Assembly: GCF_003268885.1 (NCBI RefSeq)
Contig: NZ_QLSX01000009.1
Coordinates: 1-64,000, forward strand
Source of the DNA: Onishia taeanensis
GTDB taxonomy: Bacteria > Pseudomonadota > Gammaproteobacteria > Pseudomonadales > Halomonadaceae
Length of the DNA: 64,000 bases
Direction of reading: 5' to 3'
Shown here: positions 15,867-28,787 of the stretch, piece by piece
How the letters are laid out: every line of letters starts with the position of its first letter
Position numbering within the stretch: position 1 is the first letter of the stretch
Notes under the pieces: model-generated
Databases searched by the model: none
Seen by the model: only the letters and a program-made list of their open reading frames with translations
What the model was told of the DNA's origin: nothing
Translations under genes and position numbers: made by a program

Positions 15867-16604
15867 CTACTTGCGAATGCCCAGCGCCTCGCGCTGATGA
15901 TCGAAGAGCGTCGAGCCCGCGTCTTCCGCCAGGTCCAGCATGGCGTTGAGCTCGGCGCGGGAGAAGGCACCCGCCTCGGCGGTGCCCTGCACCTCGATCA
16001 GCCCACCCTGCTCGGTCATCACCACATTCATGTCGGTGTCGGCACGGCTGTCCTCCGGGTAATCGAGATCGACCACCGGAGTGCCCTTGAAGAGCCCCAC
16101 CGAGACCGAGCTGACCAGCTGCTTGAGCGGGTCTTTCTTGAGCTTCTTCTCACGCTGCAGGTAGCGGATGGCATCGACCAGCGCCACGCAGCCGCCGGTG
16201 ATCGAAGCGGTGCGGGTGCCGCCATCGGCCTGGATCACGTCGCAGTCGACGGTGATGGTGAACTCGCCAAGCTGCTTGAGATCCACCGCCGCGCGCAGTG
16301 AACGGCCGATCAGACGCTGAATTTCCAGCGTACGACCGCCCTGCTTGCCGCGAGTCGCCTCACGGCCACTGCGGGAATGCGTGGCCCGCGGCAGCATGCC
16401 GTACTCGGCGGTCACCCAGCCCTGGTTCTTGCCACGCAGCCAGCGCGGCACGCCGGCTTCGACGCTGGCATTGCACAGCACCTTGGTATCGCCGAACTCG
16501 ACGAGCACCGAGCCTTCGGCATGGCGCGTGTAGTCGCGAGTCAGACGAATATCGCGGGGCTGATCGGGCTGGCGGCCGCTGGGGCGCAGGGGTGTGGTGG
16601 ACAT
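15867..16604 (-). CDS. rph: Ribonuclease PH
   Basis: 245 residues. A phosphate-dependent 3'-5' exonuclease that trims tRNA 3' ends. The N-terminal [49 protein letters not shown] and [22 protein letters not shown] blocks are all family hallmarks, and the C-terminus [16 protein letters not shown] is intact. Convergent with the crc-like gene and divergent from yicC, as in Pseudomonas. Confidence 0.95.
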   Translation of the reverse strand: MSTTPLRPSGRQPDQPRDIRLTRDYTRHAEGSVLVEFGDTKVLCNASVEAGVPRWLRGKNQGWVTAEYGMLPRATHSRSGREATRGKQGGRTLEIQRLIGRSLRAAVDLKQLGEFTITVDCDVIQADGGTRTASITGGCVALVDAIRYLQREKKLKKDPLKQLVSSVSVGLFKGTPVVDLDYPEDSRADTDMNVVMTEQGGLIEVQGTAEAGAFSRAELNAMLDLAEDAGSTLFDHQREALGIRK

Positions 16605-16741
16605 GACATCTCTCGTTGCGGGAAATCAGAACAAAGGCCGGCAAGCGCCGACACCTGGTCGCCATTCTACACGCTCCCCAGCGGGAATCGGTTACGCTAG
16701 ACTCGCCTTATTACATCTCAGGTATATCGTCAGGAGTCGAC

Positions 16742-17602
16742 ATGGTGCACAGCATGACCGCCTTCGCGCGGGCCAGCCAGGAAGCCGACTGGGGCAGCCT
16801 CGAGCTCGAGTTGCGCTCGGTCAATCAGCGCTATCTCGATCTGCATTTCCGCCTGCCCGAGACCCTGCGCAGCCTGGAGCCCGGCTACCGCGACGCCCTG
16901 CGCCAGCGGCTGAACCGAGGCAAGGTCGAATGCACCCTGCGCTTCGTGCCGACCAGTGGCGAGACCCTGAGCATCAACGCCGAGCGTCTGGCCGGCCTGG
17001 CCGCTGCCCTCGGCGAGCTGCGTCGCACAGTGCCCGAGGCCGCCATGCCCGATGCCCTGTCGCTGCTCGACCATCCCGGAGTGCTCGAATCCAGCGGCCC
17101 GGACATCGACGTAGTGACAGACAGCGCTCAGACGCTGTTCAAAGAGGCGCTGGATGCCCTGCTAGAGGCGCGCGCCAGAGAGGGCGCCGAGCTCGCCACG
17201 CTCATCAGAAGCCGCCTGGCCGCCGTTCGCCAGCAGGTCAGCGAGGTGAAAGCGCAACTGCCCGACATCCTCAAGCGCCAGCGGGACCAGCTGCTTGCAC
17301 GATTGGACACGGTGCGTGCCGAACTCGAGCCGCAGCGGCTGGAAGCCGAACTGACCCTGATGGCCCAGAAGGCCGACGTCGACGAAGAACTCGACCGCCT
17401 GGCAACGCATGTGGACGAGGTCGAGCGCCAGCTCACCCTCAAGGGGCCGGTGGGGAGGCGCCTGGATTTCCTGATGCAAGAGCTCAACCGCGAGGCCAAC
17501 ACCCTGTCCTCCAAGTCGGTGGTCGCCGAGACGACCCGCAGCGCCGTGGAGCTCAAGGTCCTGATCGAGCAAATGCGCGAACAGATCCAGAATATCGAGT
17601 GA
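16742..17602 (+). CDS. yicC: YicC-family endoribonuclease
   Basis: 286 residues, matching the usual length. It begins MVHSMTAFARA, a strong family signature, and has NQRYLDLHFRLPE near residue 29 and a C-terminal GRRLDFLMQELNREANTLSSKS, the most conserved block, probably catalytic. E. coli YicC cleaves RNA and promotes decay of the sRNA RyhB. ATG 16742 follows AGGAG; a longer open frame upstream is not family-like. In many genomes gmk follows directly; here gmk lies about 10 kb downstream, behind the inserted oxidative-stress and glutamine modules. Confidence 0.92.
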   Translation: MVHSMTAFARASQEADWGSLELELRSVNQRYLDLHFRLPETLRSLEPGYRDALRQRLNRGKVECTLRFVPTSGETLSINAERLAGLAAALGELRRTVPEAAMPDALSLLDHPGVLESSGPDIDVVTDSAQTLFKEALDALLEARAREGAELATLIRSRLAAVRQQVSEVKAQLPDILKRQRDQLLARLDTVRAELEPQRLEAELTLMAQKADVDEELDRLATHVDEVERQLTLKGPVGRRLDFLMQELNREANTLSSKSVVAETTRSAVELKVLIEQMREQIQNIE

Positions 17603-17928
17603 TTCTCGCTGCCTCACAACGCCACGCCGTCACGGCCAAGCCCCGCTAATCACAGGCTATACCGACAAAACAACTACCCTGTCGTGACCATGGCCTGACG
17701 GACCACGCCCGGACCATCCCTAGCGATAAAGACGTTCCGACACAGCAATATCGGCCTGGTAGCGCTGCCCTATAGATCTAACCGTGCTGCCGTGCTGCGT
17801 GACCCGATCACGGCACGAAAAGTGGCAAGCAGACATGACATGCTCTTGGCATGAGTGGTTGGCGTGGCAGTGCCGAAAAAAATCAACACCTTGGCCCGCT
17901 CGTCGCAACGGACTGGGCTCTTGCGTAT
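17603..17928. other. Intergenic stretch without a convincing gene
   Basis: About 325 bp after yicC. Open frames here are short, lack ribosome-binding sites and do not look like known proteins. Because a good plus-strand terminator follows at 17929, this stretch may be a yicC 3' UTR or an sRNA; I found no clear promoter. Confidence 0.4.
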
Positions 17929-17969
17929 AGTGATGAGGCTTGAGTAACGCCCATATCATCGCTTTTTTT
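17929..17969 (+). terminator. Terminator-like hairpin with T7, not close to any gene end
   Basis: AGTGATGA (17929-17936) pairs with TCATCGCT (17956-17963) with one G-U pair, an inner GGC/GCC continues the stem, and T7 (17963-17969) follows. It is 330 bp past the yicC stop and 210 bp before ohrR. Confidence 0.6.
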
Positions 17970-18178
17970 GATCATTGGCCGCCTCTGAATCATCTTACAT
18001 GTGCCAGTATTGACGGTAGCCTCCCAGAGCTCGTCGGTTCGGCGTAACACCTTGTTATAGAATGACTAGCCATGCTTTTCTGTTACCCTTTCCAGTAGAG
18101 CGGATCGGCAGCAACTTACGCTATGCCTGAAGCTATCGCTTGCTAAATAATCGCACACTATCTAAATTGAGCTTGGAC

Positions 18179-18634
18179 ATGACTGATCACGCCGCCGATG
18201 ACGACAGCCTGCTGACACTCGACAACCAGCTTTGTTTCGCGCTGTATTCGACTCAGTTGGCGATGAACAAGCTCTATCGGCGGCTGCTCAACGAACTTGG
18301 CCTGACCTACCCGCAGTACCTAGTCATGTTGGTGCTTTGGCAGCATGGTCAGTTGTCGGTGTCGAAGATCGGTGAGCACCTGGGCCTCGACTCAGCGACC
18401 CTGACGCCACTGCTCAAGCGGCTCGAGGCGCACGGTCTGGTCAAGCGCCAGCGCTCAAGCGAGGATGAGCGCCGGGTCGATGTCAGCCTAAGTACTGCCG
18501 GCGAAGCACTTAAAGACCGCGCCCGCGACGTGCCCAAGGCCGCTATCTGTGCCACCCACTGCGAACCGCAGGAGCTGGGAAAGCTGCGCGATGAGCTCAA
18601 TGCCCTGCGCAAGAAGCTCGAGGCCGACGGCTAA
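18179..18634 (+). CDS. ohrR: MarR-family organic-peroxide sensor OhrR (two-cysteine type)
   Basis: 151 residues. The sensing Cys19 (DNQLCFALYS) and Tyr33 and Tyr44 have the same spacing as Cys22, Tyr36 and Tyr47 of Xanthomonas OhrR, and Cys124 (with Cys128 nearby) sits where the resolving Cys127 would be. The winged helix spans the middle (SVSKIGEHLGLDSATLTPLLKRLEAHGLV). Oxidation by organic hydroperoxides releases it from DNA. It is followed on the same strand by ohr after 82 bp. ATG 18179 is used although its ribosome-binding site is weak; a TTG at 18140 is the alternative. Confidence 0.92.
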   Translation: MTDHAADDDSLLTLDNQLCFALYSTQLAMNKLYRRLLNELGLTYPQYLVMLVLWQHGQLSVSKIGEHLGLDSATLTPLLKRLEAHGLVKRQRSSEDERRVDVSLSTAGEALKDRARDVPKAAICATHCEPQELGKLRDELNALRKKLEADG

Positions 18635-18640
18635 GTTTTT

Positions 18641-18672
18641 TTGTTCATTTATATCGTGCGCTATTAAATAGC
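18641..18672 (+). promoter_or_regulatory. Candidate ohr promoter with overlapping operator
   Basis: Possible -35 TTGTTC (18641-18646) and -10 TATTAA (18662-18667). The -10 lies inside the dyad GCTAT-TAA-ATAGC (18660-18672), a position suiting repression by OhrR. The dyad is short, so this is tentative. Confidence 0.4.
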
Positions 18673-18716
18673 AATCAATCATTCACTGCAAAGACCCCAC
18701 CACCTGGAGAATTGCC

Positions 18717-19145
18717 ATGTCGATCGAAAAGGTCCTCTACCGAGCCGAAGCCACCACGACGGGCGGCCGCGACGGCGCCTCCCAGACATCCGATGGCGCC
18801 CTGTCAGTGCCACTGAGTACGCCGAAAGAACTCGGTGGCGCCGGCGGGAACGGCACCAACCCCGAACAGCTGTTCGCCGCCGGTTATTCCGCCTGTTTCA
18901 TCGGCGCCATGAAGCACGCCGCCAGTCAGCAGCAGGTCAAGCTGCCCGAGGCGACTCAGGTGGTCGGCCAGGTCGGCATCGGCCAGATTCCCGCCGGCTT
19001 CGGCATTGAAGTCGCCCTCAACGTCTCGCTGCCGGGCATGGATCAGGCTGCAGCCCAGGCACTGGTCGACGCGGCCCATCAGGTCTGCCCCTACTCCAAC
19101 GCTACCCGCGGCAACATCGATGTGACCCTCAACGTCGAGGTCTGA
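18717..19145 (+). CDS. ohr: Organic hydroperoxide resistance protein Ohr
   Basis: 142 residues, a thiol peroxidase of the OsmC/Ohr family. The redox cysteines are Cys60 ([10 protein letters not shown]) and Cys124 ([13 protein letters not shown]), and Arg18 and Glu50 complete the active site. It reduces fatty-acid and other organic hydroperoxides using lipoylated proteins as donors. Expression is most likely controlled by the OhrR encoded just upstream. The start at ATG 18717 is preceded by TGGAGA. Confidence 0.96.
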   Translation: MSIEKVLYRAEATTTGGRDGASQTSDGALSVPLSTPKELGGAGGNGTNPEQLFAAGYSACFIGAMKHAASQQQVKLPEATQVVGQVGIGQIPAGFGIEVALNVSLPGMDQAAAQALVDAAHQVCPYSNATRGNIDVTLNVEV

Positions 19146-19218
19146 TCGAGGACAACGGGGTGCGGTGATGCTTATCGCGACGGGCTGTCTGCGGACAGCA
19201 GCACACGACGTCACGCAT

Positions 19219-19245
19219 CAACGCCGGGCCAATCGACCGGCGTTG
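19219..19245. terminator. 9-bp stem between ohr and the convergent MFS gene
   Basis: CAACGCCGG (19219-19227) and CCGGCGTTG (19237-19245), 9-base loop, followed by TTGGTT. Confidence 0.6.
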
Positions 19246-19276
19246 TTGGTTCATAAGAAGGGAGGTGTGGAGGGGG

Positions 19277-20482
19277 TTAGCCCTGCGCCTTGCGCTGCCT
19301 CATCCACAAGAGGCTCACCAGCGAAGTGCCCGCCAGCAGTGCGACGCCGCCGGCGAACGCCATGCCGGCGGGTGCCAGACCGAAGGCGCGGACCGCAAGC
19401 CCGATACCCACCACCGGGATCGACAGGGCGATATAGGCCACGATGAAGAAGGTGGCGGCGACTCCGCCGCGCTGACTGCCGGGGCTTGCCTGCACGACGG
19501 CCCCCAGGCCGGCACGAAAGGCCATGCCCTGACCAATGCCCGCCACCAGGGCGCCGAACAGAAAGAACGCAAGCGAGGCGAGCCCGATGCCGACACCGAC
19601 CAGCGAGGCGCCGAGAATCACTCCGGCGCAGCCCAGCGGCAGTCGCCAGGATGGAGAGAAGCGTTCCTGCAGAAGCTGGCCGAGGGTCGAGGCGAAGAAT
19701 ACTGAGCCCGCGGTAAGCCCGCTGAGCGCCAGGTTGTCATAGCCGAGCACACCGATCATGAAGGCCGGTGCCGTGGCGGTGAAGAACCCCAGCAGCGCAA
19801 AACCTGCGAAGCCGGCGATCGCCGCGGGCAGGAAGATATCGCGAACCTCCTCCGGCACCTGCAGCCGCTGTAGCGTGAGAGTCGGCCGAGCCGGACGGGT
19901 CACGGTCTCCGGCGCCTTGAGCACCGCCAGCGCCGCCAGGGCGGCCAGCACCAGGTGCACCCCATAGGCAAGACGCAGCGGCCAGGGCAGATATTCCACC
20001 AGCAGGCCGGCCACGATCGGCCCCAGTCCCAGGCCGCCCATGTTGACGGCGGTCGCCAGGAAAGCCGCCCGACGCGGCCAGGCCGCCGGCGCCAGCTCCA
20101 TCACCGCCACGGTGGCGGTCGCCGTAAAAATGCCGGCCGACACCCCCGAGATGAAGCGGCCGACCAACAGGCTTGCAAGGCCATCGCTGGACAGGAAAAC
20201 CAGGTCACTGATGGCCGCCGCCGCCAGACCGGCGCCCAGCATGGGGCGCCGCCCGAGCTGATCCGACCAGCGTCCGGTGGCCACCAGGGCGCCCATCACA
20301 CCCAGTGCATAGACGGCGAAGATCACCGTGATGGTCAGCTGCGAGAAATCGAAGCGCGCCTGATAAACTGGGTACAGAGGCGTGGGCAGGGTGGTACCCA
20401 GCATGGTGATCAGAAACGCAAGCGCCACACCCAGGAAAGGCAGCGCCGATGCCTGGGTGCGGCTATCGCCAGCAGTCGTCAT
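19277..20482 (-). CDS. MFS transporter (probable drug or metabolite exporter)
   Basis: 401 residues with about twelve hydrophobic segments. The MFS loop motif is visible as GRWSDQLGRRPML near residue 70, and the C-terminal half contains GIGQGMAFRAGLGAVVQ. Substrate unknown. The start at 20482 lies behind GAGGAG; the frame extends further upstream without support. It lies 34 bp downstream of another MFS gene on the same strand, and the two are probably co-transcribed. Confidence 0.8.
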   Translation of the reverse strand: MTTAGDSRTQASALPFLGVALAFLITMLGTTLPTPLYPVYQARFDFSQLTITVIFAVYALGVMGALVATGRWSDQLGRRPMLGAGLAAAAISDLVFLSSDGLASLLVGRFISGVSAGIFTATATVAVMELAPAAWPRRAAFLATAVNMGGLGLGPIVAGLLVEYLPWPLRLAYGVHLVLAALAALAVLKAPETVTRPARPTLTLQRLQVPEEVRDIFLPAAIAGFAGFALLGFFTATAPAFMIGVLGYDNLALSGLTAGSVFFASTLGQLLQERFSPSWRLPLGCAGVILGASLVGVGIGLASLAFFLFGALVAGIGQGMAFRAGLGAVVQASPGSQRGGVAATFFIVAYIALSIPVVGIGLAVRAFGLAPAGMAFAGGVALLAGTSLVSLLWMRQRKAQG

Positions 20483-20516
20483 GGTCTCTCCTCGTAATAA
20501 AAAGATTCGCGCCAGA

Positions 20517-21704
20517 TCAGGCCGGCACCTGTGTGGCGCGCTCCCGCGCCAGGGCAACAAGGAAGATCACTAGACCGCCCAACGCCATGGCCATACCCAC
20601 CAGCCCAGTGGCCGACCAGCCCAGACCCACCGTCACCGCCATGCCGCCCAGCCAGGCGCCGAGGCCATTGGCGATGTTGAAGGCGGCGTGATTGAGGGTC
20701 GCGGCCATGGTCTGGGCCTCTCCAGCGACATCCATCAGCCGAGTCTGGAGCGGCGGCACCAGGGCACCGCAGGTGCCCACCAGGCCGACGAACAGCATGC
20801 CGCTCCAGATCTGATCGGCGGCCAGGAAGAAGCCCAGTTGGCAAAGCGCAGCCCAGACCAGGGCCCCCCCGATGGCAAGGCTCTGGTTAGCGTCGGCCAG
20901 CCGCCCGCCCGCATAGTTGCCGATGACGGCGCCCACTCCAAATACCGCCAGCACCAGCGGGCCCAGCGCCTCGGGCATGCCGGCCTGGTGAGTCAGGGTC
21001 GGCATCGCATAGCTGAACACGCTGAACATGCCCGCAAAGCCGACGCAGGCGACAGCCAGGGTATAGAGCACTCGCGGCTTGGTGATGGCCGAAAGCTCGG
21101 AGCGCAGCGACGCGCCCTCATTCGCAGGCTGAACCGGCACCCACAGCCTCACCAGCAGCGCCGTGCAAAGCCCCAGCGCCCCCACCATCACGAAGGCGGC
21201 CTTCCAGCCCAACAGGCTGCCGACCCAGGTAGCCAGCGGCGCCCCGGCGAGGATCGCCAGGGTCAGCCCCACCAGCACCCGGCCGACGGCACGGCCCCGC
21301 TCGTGGGGTTCGGCGACATTGGCGGCCACCAGCGCCGCCACTCCCAGGTAGACCCCGTGTGGCAACCCGGCAAAGAAGCGCAAGGCAACAAAGCCATAGA
21401 AGGAAGGGGCCAGCAGGGTCAGGAGATTACTGGCGGCGAACATTACCATCAGGCCGATCAGCAGCCGACGACGGGGAATGCGTGCGCCGATCGCTGAGAT
21501 CAACGGTGCACCGACCACCACGCCCAGCGCATAGGCACTGATCGCCAGGCCCACGTCCTGGACCGCGATGCCGTAATCGGTGGCGATGCGCTGCATCAGG
21601 CCCATGATCACGAATTCGGTGGTGCCGATGGCAAAGCCCCCCAGCGCCAGGGCCTTCTCGGCCAGGTGGGGGTTCGAAGATGGACGAGTCGAGTCCATTG
21701 TCAT
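20517..21704 (-). CDS. MFS transporter, AraJ/YdhP-like (DHA1) efflux family
   Basis: 395 residues, twelve predicted membrane segments. LALGGFAIGTTEFVIMGLM near the start and AYALGVVVGAPL with the following RIPRRRLL loop are typical of the arabinose-efflux/purine-efflux (AraJ, YdhP, NepI) branch. The C-terminal NHAAFNIANGLGAWLGG block is also characteristic. Start ATG 21704 follows GGGAG. First gene of a two-MFS operon. Confidence 0.82.
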   Translation of the reverse strand: MTMDSTRPSSNPHLAEKALALGGFAIGTTEFVIMGLMQRIATDYGIAVQDVGLAISAYALGVVVGAPLISAIGARIPRRRLLIGLMVMFAASNLLTLLAPSFYGFVALRFFAGLPHGVYLGVAALVAANVAEPHERGRAVGRVLVGLTLAILAGAPLATWVGSLLGWKAAFVMVGALGLCTALLVRLWVPVQPANEGASLRSELSAITKPRVLYTLAVACVGFAGMFSVFSYAMPTLTHQAGMPEALGPLVLAVFGVGAVIGNYAGGRLADANQSLAIGGALVWAALCQLGFFLAADQIWSGMLFVGLVGTCGALVPPLQTRLMDVAGEAQTMAATLNHAAFNIANGLGAWLGGMAVTVGLGWSATGLVGMAMALGGLVIFLVALARERATQVPA

Positions 21705-21940
21705 ATCACGCTCCCTGAGACAGTGGTGACGCAACCGTCAGGCGGCGCGAAATTAGCAGGCTATTATCCCAGAGGCCGGCACGGTATGCGATAATCGGTC
21801 TTTTATTGTGCGACGGATCATCGGGGCGCCCCCGGCGCATCGAAGGGTTTTTGATGCCCCTGGCACTCCCAGCGGCATTGCCGCCGGCACCAGCAAAGTA
21901 GAACCGCGAGTTGAGCCAACAAATCACGTAGACTCCGGTG

Positions 21941-23697
21941 ATGCCCGTGACGCCGACCGACACACTTCGCCCCATCCGCATCATCGCCGCACGTCGGTGG
22001 TTGCTCCTGCTGTTCGTGGCCTGCCTGGTCGCGCTGCCGGCCATCGGCCGAGCCGCGCCGCCCTCCGCCGGCGACGACCGGGTCATCGTGGTCGGCGGCG
22101 ACCACTACCATCCCCCCTACGAGTTCCTCGACGAAGACGGCCGTCCCGCCGGCTATGACGTCGAGCTGTCCCGAGCCATCGCCGAGGTGATGGGCATCAA
22201 GGTGCGCATCGAACTGGGCCCCTGGAGCGAGATGCGCCGCAAGCTGGAAAGCGGTGAGATCGATGTCCTGGAAGGCATGTCGTACTCCGAGGCCCGCGAC
22301 GCCACCTTCGACTTCGCTCCACCCCACGCCATCGTCCACCAGTCCATCTTCGCCCGCCGCGGCACCCCACCCGTGGAGCGCCTGGAGGATCTTCGCGGCC
22401 AGGAGGTCATCGTCCAGCGCGGCGATATCATGCAGGACATGCTGATCGAGCGGGATCTGGGGGCCAAGCTGTTCACCACCGACACCCATGCCGACGCCCT
22501 GCGCGCCCTTGCCGCCGGCCAGCATGACTATGCCCTGGTGGCCAACCTGCCGGCGCTGTACCTCAGCCGCGAGCTGGGGCTGACTAACCTGGTGCCGGTC
22601 GCCCGCCCGTTCTCGCTGCGCTACGGCTATGCCGTCAAGGAGGGCAACGCCGACGTGCTGGCCCAGTTCAGCGAGGGCCTGGCGATCCTCAAGAACACCG
22701 GCCGCCATCAGGCCATCTACGACAAGTGGCTGGGGCCCCTGGAGCAGGGGCAGGGCCTGCCCTGGAAACGGCTCGGACTGATTGGCGCCCTCGCCTCGGG
22801 GCTGCTGCTGCTGATCCTCGGCGGCATCGTGGTCTGGAACCGCCTGCTCAAGCGCGAGGTAGCGAGCCGCACCGAGGAGCTACGCCGCCAGCAGCAGCAG
22901 CTGATCCAGGCCGACAAGATGTCCTCGCTGGGCGTGCTGGTCTCCGGCGTCGCCCACGAGATCAATAACCCCAGCGGCCTGCTGCTGCTGAACCTGCCGG
23001 TGCTGCGGGATGCCCACGACGATGCCCGCCCGATCCTCGAGGCCTACTATCGCGACCACGGCGACTTCCCGTTCGGCGGCCTGCCCTACTCGCGCATGCG
23101 CGACGAGGTGCCCTCGATGCTCGACGAAATGCTGGAGGGTACCCAGCGCATCAAGCGGATCGTCGGCGATCTCAAGGACTTCGCCCGCCAGGGCAGCCCC
23201 GAGCTCGGCGAGCGCCTCGACCTCGACGAGGTGGTCAAGACCGCGGTGCGTCTGGTCGACAACTCGATCCGCCAGGCCACCGGCCGCTTCGAGACCGACT
23301 ACGCCGGCGACCTACCCGCCGTGTGGGGCAACGCTCAGCGCATCGAGCAGGTGGTCATCAACCTGGTGCTCAACGCCTGCCAGGCCCTGGAGGGGCGCGA
23401 CCAGGGCATCCGCCTGACCACCCGGCACCTTGCCGACGACCAGGCCGTGATCCTGGAGGTACACGACGAGGGACGCGGCATCGACCCGGCGGCGCTCACC
23501 CGGCTGACCGACCCCTTCTTCACCACCCGGCGCGAGTGCGGCGGCACCGGTCTGGGGCTGTCGGTCTCCGCCGGCATCGTCCGCGAGCACCACGGCCAGC
23601 TGGACTTCGCGTCTCACCCCGGCCGCGGCACCACCGTCACCCTGACGCTGCCCGTGGCCTCGGCCGACGACGCTGCCACCTCCCACCAGGATGATCG

Positions 23698-23701
<4 letters not shown>
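21941..23701 (+). CDS. Sensor histidine kinase with periplasmic amino-acid-binding-like domain
   Basis: 586 residues. An N-terminal membrane/signal segment (residues 20-40) leads to an SBP_bac_3 fold (about 47-265: GGDHYHPPYEFLDEDGRPAG). A second membrane span (about 279-300) follows, then a coiled linker, HisKA with the phospho-acceptor His339 in SGVAHEINNP, and HATPase_c (NLVLNACQAL, DEGRGIDP, GGTGLGLS). The domain order is like DctB-type sensors but with an amino-acid-binding sensor. Its stop overlaps the regulator start by 4 bp (ATGA). Upstream of the glutamine-type symporter and glutaminase, so glutamine or a related amino acid is the likely signal (inference). GTG 21938 is an alternative start. 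Confidence 0.87.
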
Positions 23702-25131
<1,430 letters not shown>

Positions 25132-25144
25132 CCCCGGCGACGGG

Positions 25145-25158
25145 ATAACTAGGGTTAT
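25145..25158. promoter_or_regulatory. Inverted repeat ATAAC-N4-GTTAT, possible activator site
   Basis: 14-bp dyad ATAACTAGGGTTAT, about 150 bp upstream of the sigma-54 promoter, a usual distance for an enhancer site of an NtrC-type regulator. Confidence 0.4.
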
Positions 25159-25200
25159 AGCGCCACATAGTCTATTAATTTCAATTGCTTACAGATCATC

Positions 25201-25216
25201 GACGCCCCAGGGCGTC
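25201..25216. terminator. GC-rich palindrome after the regulator gene
   Basis: GACGCCCCAGGGCGTC, stem of 6-7 bp with a tight loop and no T-run. Either a weak terminator or part of the regulatory region. Confidence 0.3.
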
Positions 25217-25220
25217 TGGA

Positions 25221-25237
25221 GGTTATACCCCTTAACC
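25221..25237. promoter_or_regulatory. Inverted repeat GGTTA-N7-TAACC, possible activator site
   Basis: 17-bp dyad about 75-85 bp upstream of the sigma-54 promoter. It shares GGTTAT with the dyad at 25145-25158, consistent with two sites for one regulator. Confidence 0.4.
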
Positions 25238-25306
25238 CTCGCCACCGAGGCCAAGCCCCGACAGAAACGCAAGAAAAAACAATCATGTAACCGATATATC
25301 ACCACC

Positions 25307-25322
25307 TGGCATGCCCCTTGCT
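25307..25322 (+). promoter_or_regulatory. Sigma-54 (RpoN) promoter
   Basis: TGGCATGCCCCTTGCT fits the -24/-12 consensus (TGGCACG-N4-TTGCW) with GG at 25308-25309 and GC at 25320-25321, exactly 12 bp apart. It would start transcription near 25333, giving a leader of about 130 nt before the symporter. Confidence 0.85.
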
Positions 25323-25464
25323 CTTGATGAGGTGGCTCCATGACGAGAGCCGCGACATTCCAAGAACAAGAGGTTCAACGACCGATGCCCACCATAATCA
25401 AGGCGGCCTTACCCGCCGCAAGCGTCTCCCCTACCGAGTCGACGATCCACGAGGGAGGTGCCGC

Positions 25465-26931
25465 ATGCTCGCGTTGATCAACGACCTGCTGTGGGGCAAG
25501 GTTCTGATCGCCCTGCTGATCGCCGTCGGGGTCGGCTTCACCCTGGCCTCGCGCTGCGTACAGTTCCGCTATTTCGGCCGCATGTTCCGCATCCTCAGCG
25601 CCAGCCAGGCCTTCAAGAAGGACCAACACGGCCACCTGAGTTCCTTCCAGGCGTTGCTGCTGTCGGTGGCCGGGCGAGTCGGCGGCGGCAACATCGCCGG
25701 CGTCGCCGTGGCCATCACCCTGGGTGGTCCGGGCGCGGTGTTCTGGATGTGGGTGGTCGGCCTGATGGGCATGGCCACCAGCTTCCTCGAGTGCACCCTG
25801 GCCCAGGCCTACAAGACCGCCGAGCCCGACGGCACCTACCGCGGCGGCCCGGCCCGCTACATCGCCCGCGGGCTCGGGCGCCGCTGGACCTGGCTGGCCG
25901 GCCTCTACTCGGTGCTGCTGCTGGCCACCTTCGGCTTCGCCTTCACCGCCCTGCAGTCCTACGCCGTGGCCACCTCCTTCGACGATGCCTTCGGCATCCC
26001 GGCTCACATCACCGGCCTCGGCCTAGCCCTGGTGGTGGGGCTGATCGTGTTCGGTGGCGTCAAGCGCATCGCCCGGGTCACCGAGGTGCTGGTTCCGGTG
26101 ATGGCGGGCGGCTACCTGCTGATCGCCCTGGTGGTGCTGGGCCTGAACATCACCCAGATCCCGGACGTGATCGCGCTGATCGTCAAGAGCGCCTTCGGCC
26201 TCGAGCCGGCCATCGGCGGCGGCATCGGCGCGGCGATCCTGATGGGCGTCAAGCGCGGCCTGTTCTCCAATGAGGCGGGGCTGGGCAGCGCACCCAACGT
26301 CGCCGCCGTCGCCTACGTGCCGCACCCGGTCAACCAGGGCATCGTGCAGGCCTTCTCGGTGTTCATCGACACCCTGATCATCTGCTCCGCCACTGCCTTC
26401 ATCATCCTGCTCGGCGGGGCCTATGATCCGGCCCTCGGCGCCGGCATCGACGGCATCGCCCTGACTCAGGCCTCCCTGGCCGATCATGTCGGGGAGTGGG
26501 GCCGTAGCTTCGTCAGCGTTGCGCTGCTGCTGTTCGGCTTCAGCACCATCCTCTACAACTACTACCTGGGCGAGAACAGCCTCGACTTCTTCAGCCGCGG
26601 CAATCGTACCCTGTTCAACGTCTTTCGCCTCGCCATCATCGGCCTGTGCATCTGGGGGGCGATGACCGACCTGGGCACCGTCTTCGCCTTCGCCGACACC
26701 ACCATGGGCTTCCTGGCTCTGGCCAACCTGGTCGCACTGATCCTGCTCTTCAAGCCGGGGCGGCGCATCTTGCGCGACTTCGACGACCAGATCCAGGCCG
26801 GCGTCGGGCAACCGATCTTCGAGGCCGACAAGTTCAGCGACCTCAACGTCGACCCAGCAGCCTGGGAGATCGAACCCGAGGATCGTGAGCGCGTGCGCCG
26901 CGCCCAGGCGGCATCGCCGACCACTCCCTAG
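25465..26931 (+). CDS. Sodium:alanine/glycine/glutamine symporter (AGCS family)
   Basis: 488 residues with about ten membrane segments. AGCS hallmarks are RVGGGNIAGVAVAITLGGPGAVFWMW near residue 73, TYRGGPARYI, and the GVKRGLFSNEAGLGSAPNVAA block. It takes up a small neutral amino acid with sodium. ATG 25465 follows GGGAGGTG; the open frame extends upstream to 25318 but overlaps the sigma-54 promoter. The glutaminase gene 100 bp downstream makes glutamine the likely cargo (inference; AlsT/GlnT-type proteins carry glutamine). Confidence 0.9.
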   Translation: MLALINDLLWGKVLIALLIAVGVGFTLASRCVQFRYFGRMFRILSASQAFKKDQHGHLSSFQALLLSVAGRVGGGNIAGVAVAITLGGPGAVFWMWVVGLMGMATSFLECTLAQAYKTAEPDGTYRGGPARYIARGLGRRWTWLAGLYSVLLLATFGFAFTALQSYAVATSFDDAFGIPAHITGLGLALVVGLIVFGGVKRIARVTEVLVPVMAGGYLLIALVVLGLNITQIPDVIALIVKSAFGLEPAIGGGIGAAILMGVKRGLFSNEAGLGSAPNVAAVAYVPHPVNQGIVQAFSVFIDTLIICSATAFIILLGGAYDPALGAGIDGIALTQASLADHVGEWGRSFVSVALLLFGFSTILYNYYLGENSLDFFSRGNRTLFNVFRLAIIGLCIWGAMTDLGTVFAFADTTMGFLALANLVALILLFKPGRRILRDFDDQIQAGVGQPIFEADKFSDLNVDPAAWEIEPEDRERVRRAQAASPTTP

Positions 26932-27033
26932 CCGGGTTTCTGCTTCCAGACGTCATCGGCCCGGCCGCGGCATCTGCCGCCGCCGGGCCGTCGCGTCCTG
27001 GCTCCCTTCGCGACGACCAGCCAGAGAGTTCTC

Positions 27034-28705
<1,672 letters not shown>

Positions 28706-28787
28706 ACTGCACGGTCCCGCAGCGTGCCCGTCGGCGGGGCCTTCGAACGATTTATCTTTCCCATCCCTCGAACTCAGGTACCTGATC

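Noticed and set aside
17720-17959. 79-codon minus-strand open frame
   Set aside because: No ribosome-binding site and composition unlike the real genes; it also runs through the plus-strand terminator.
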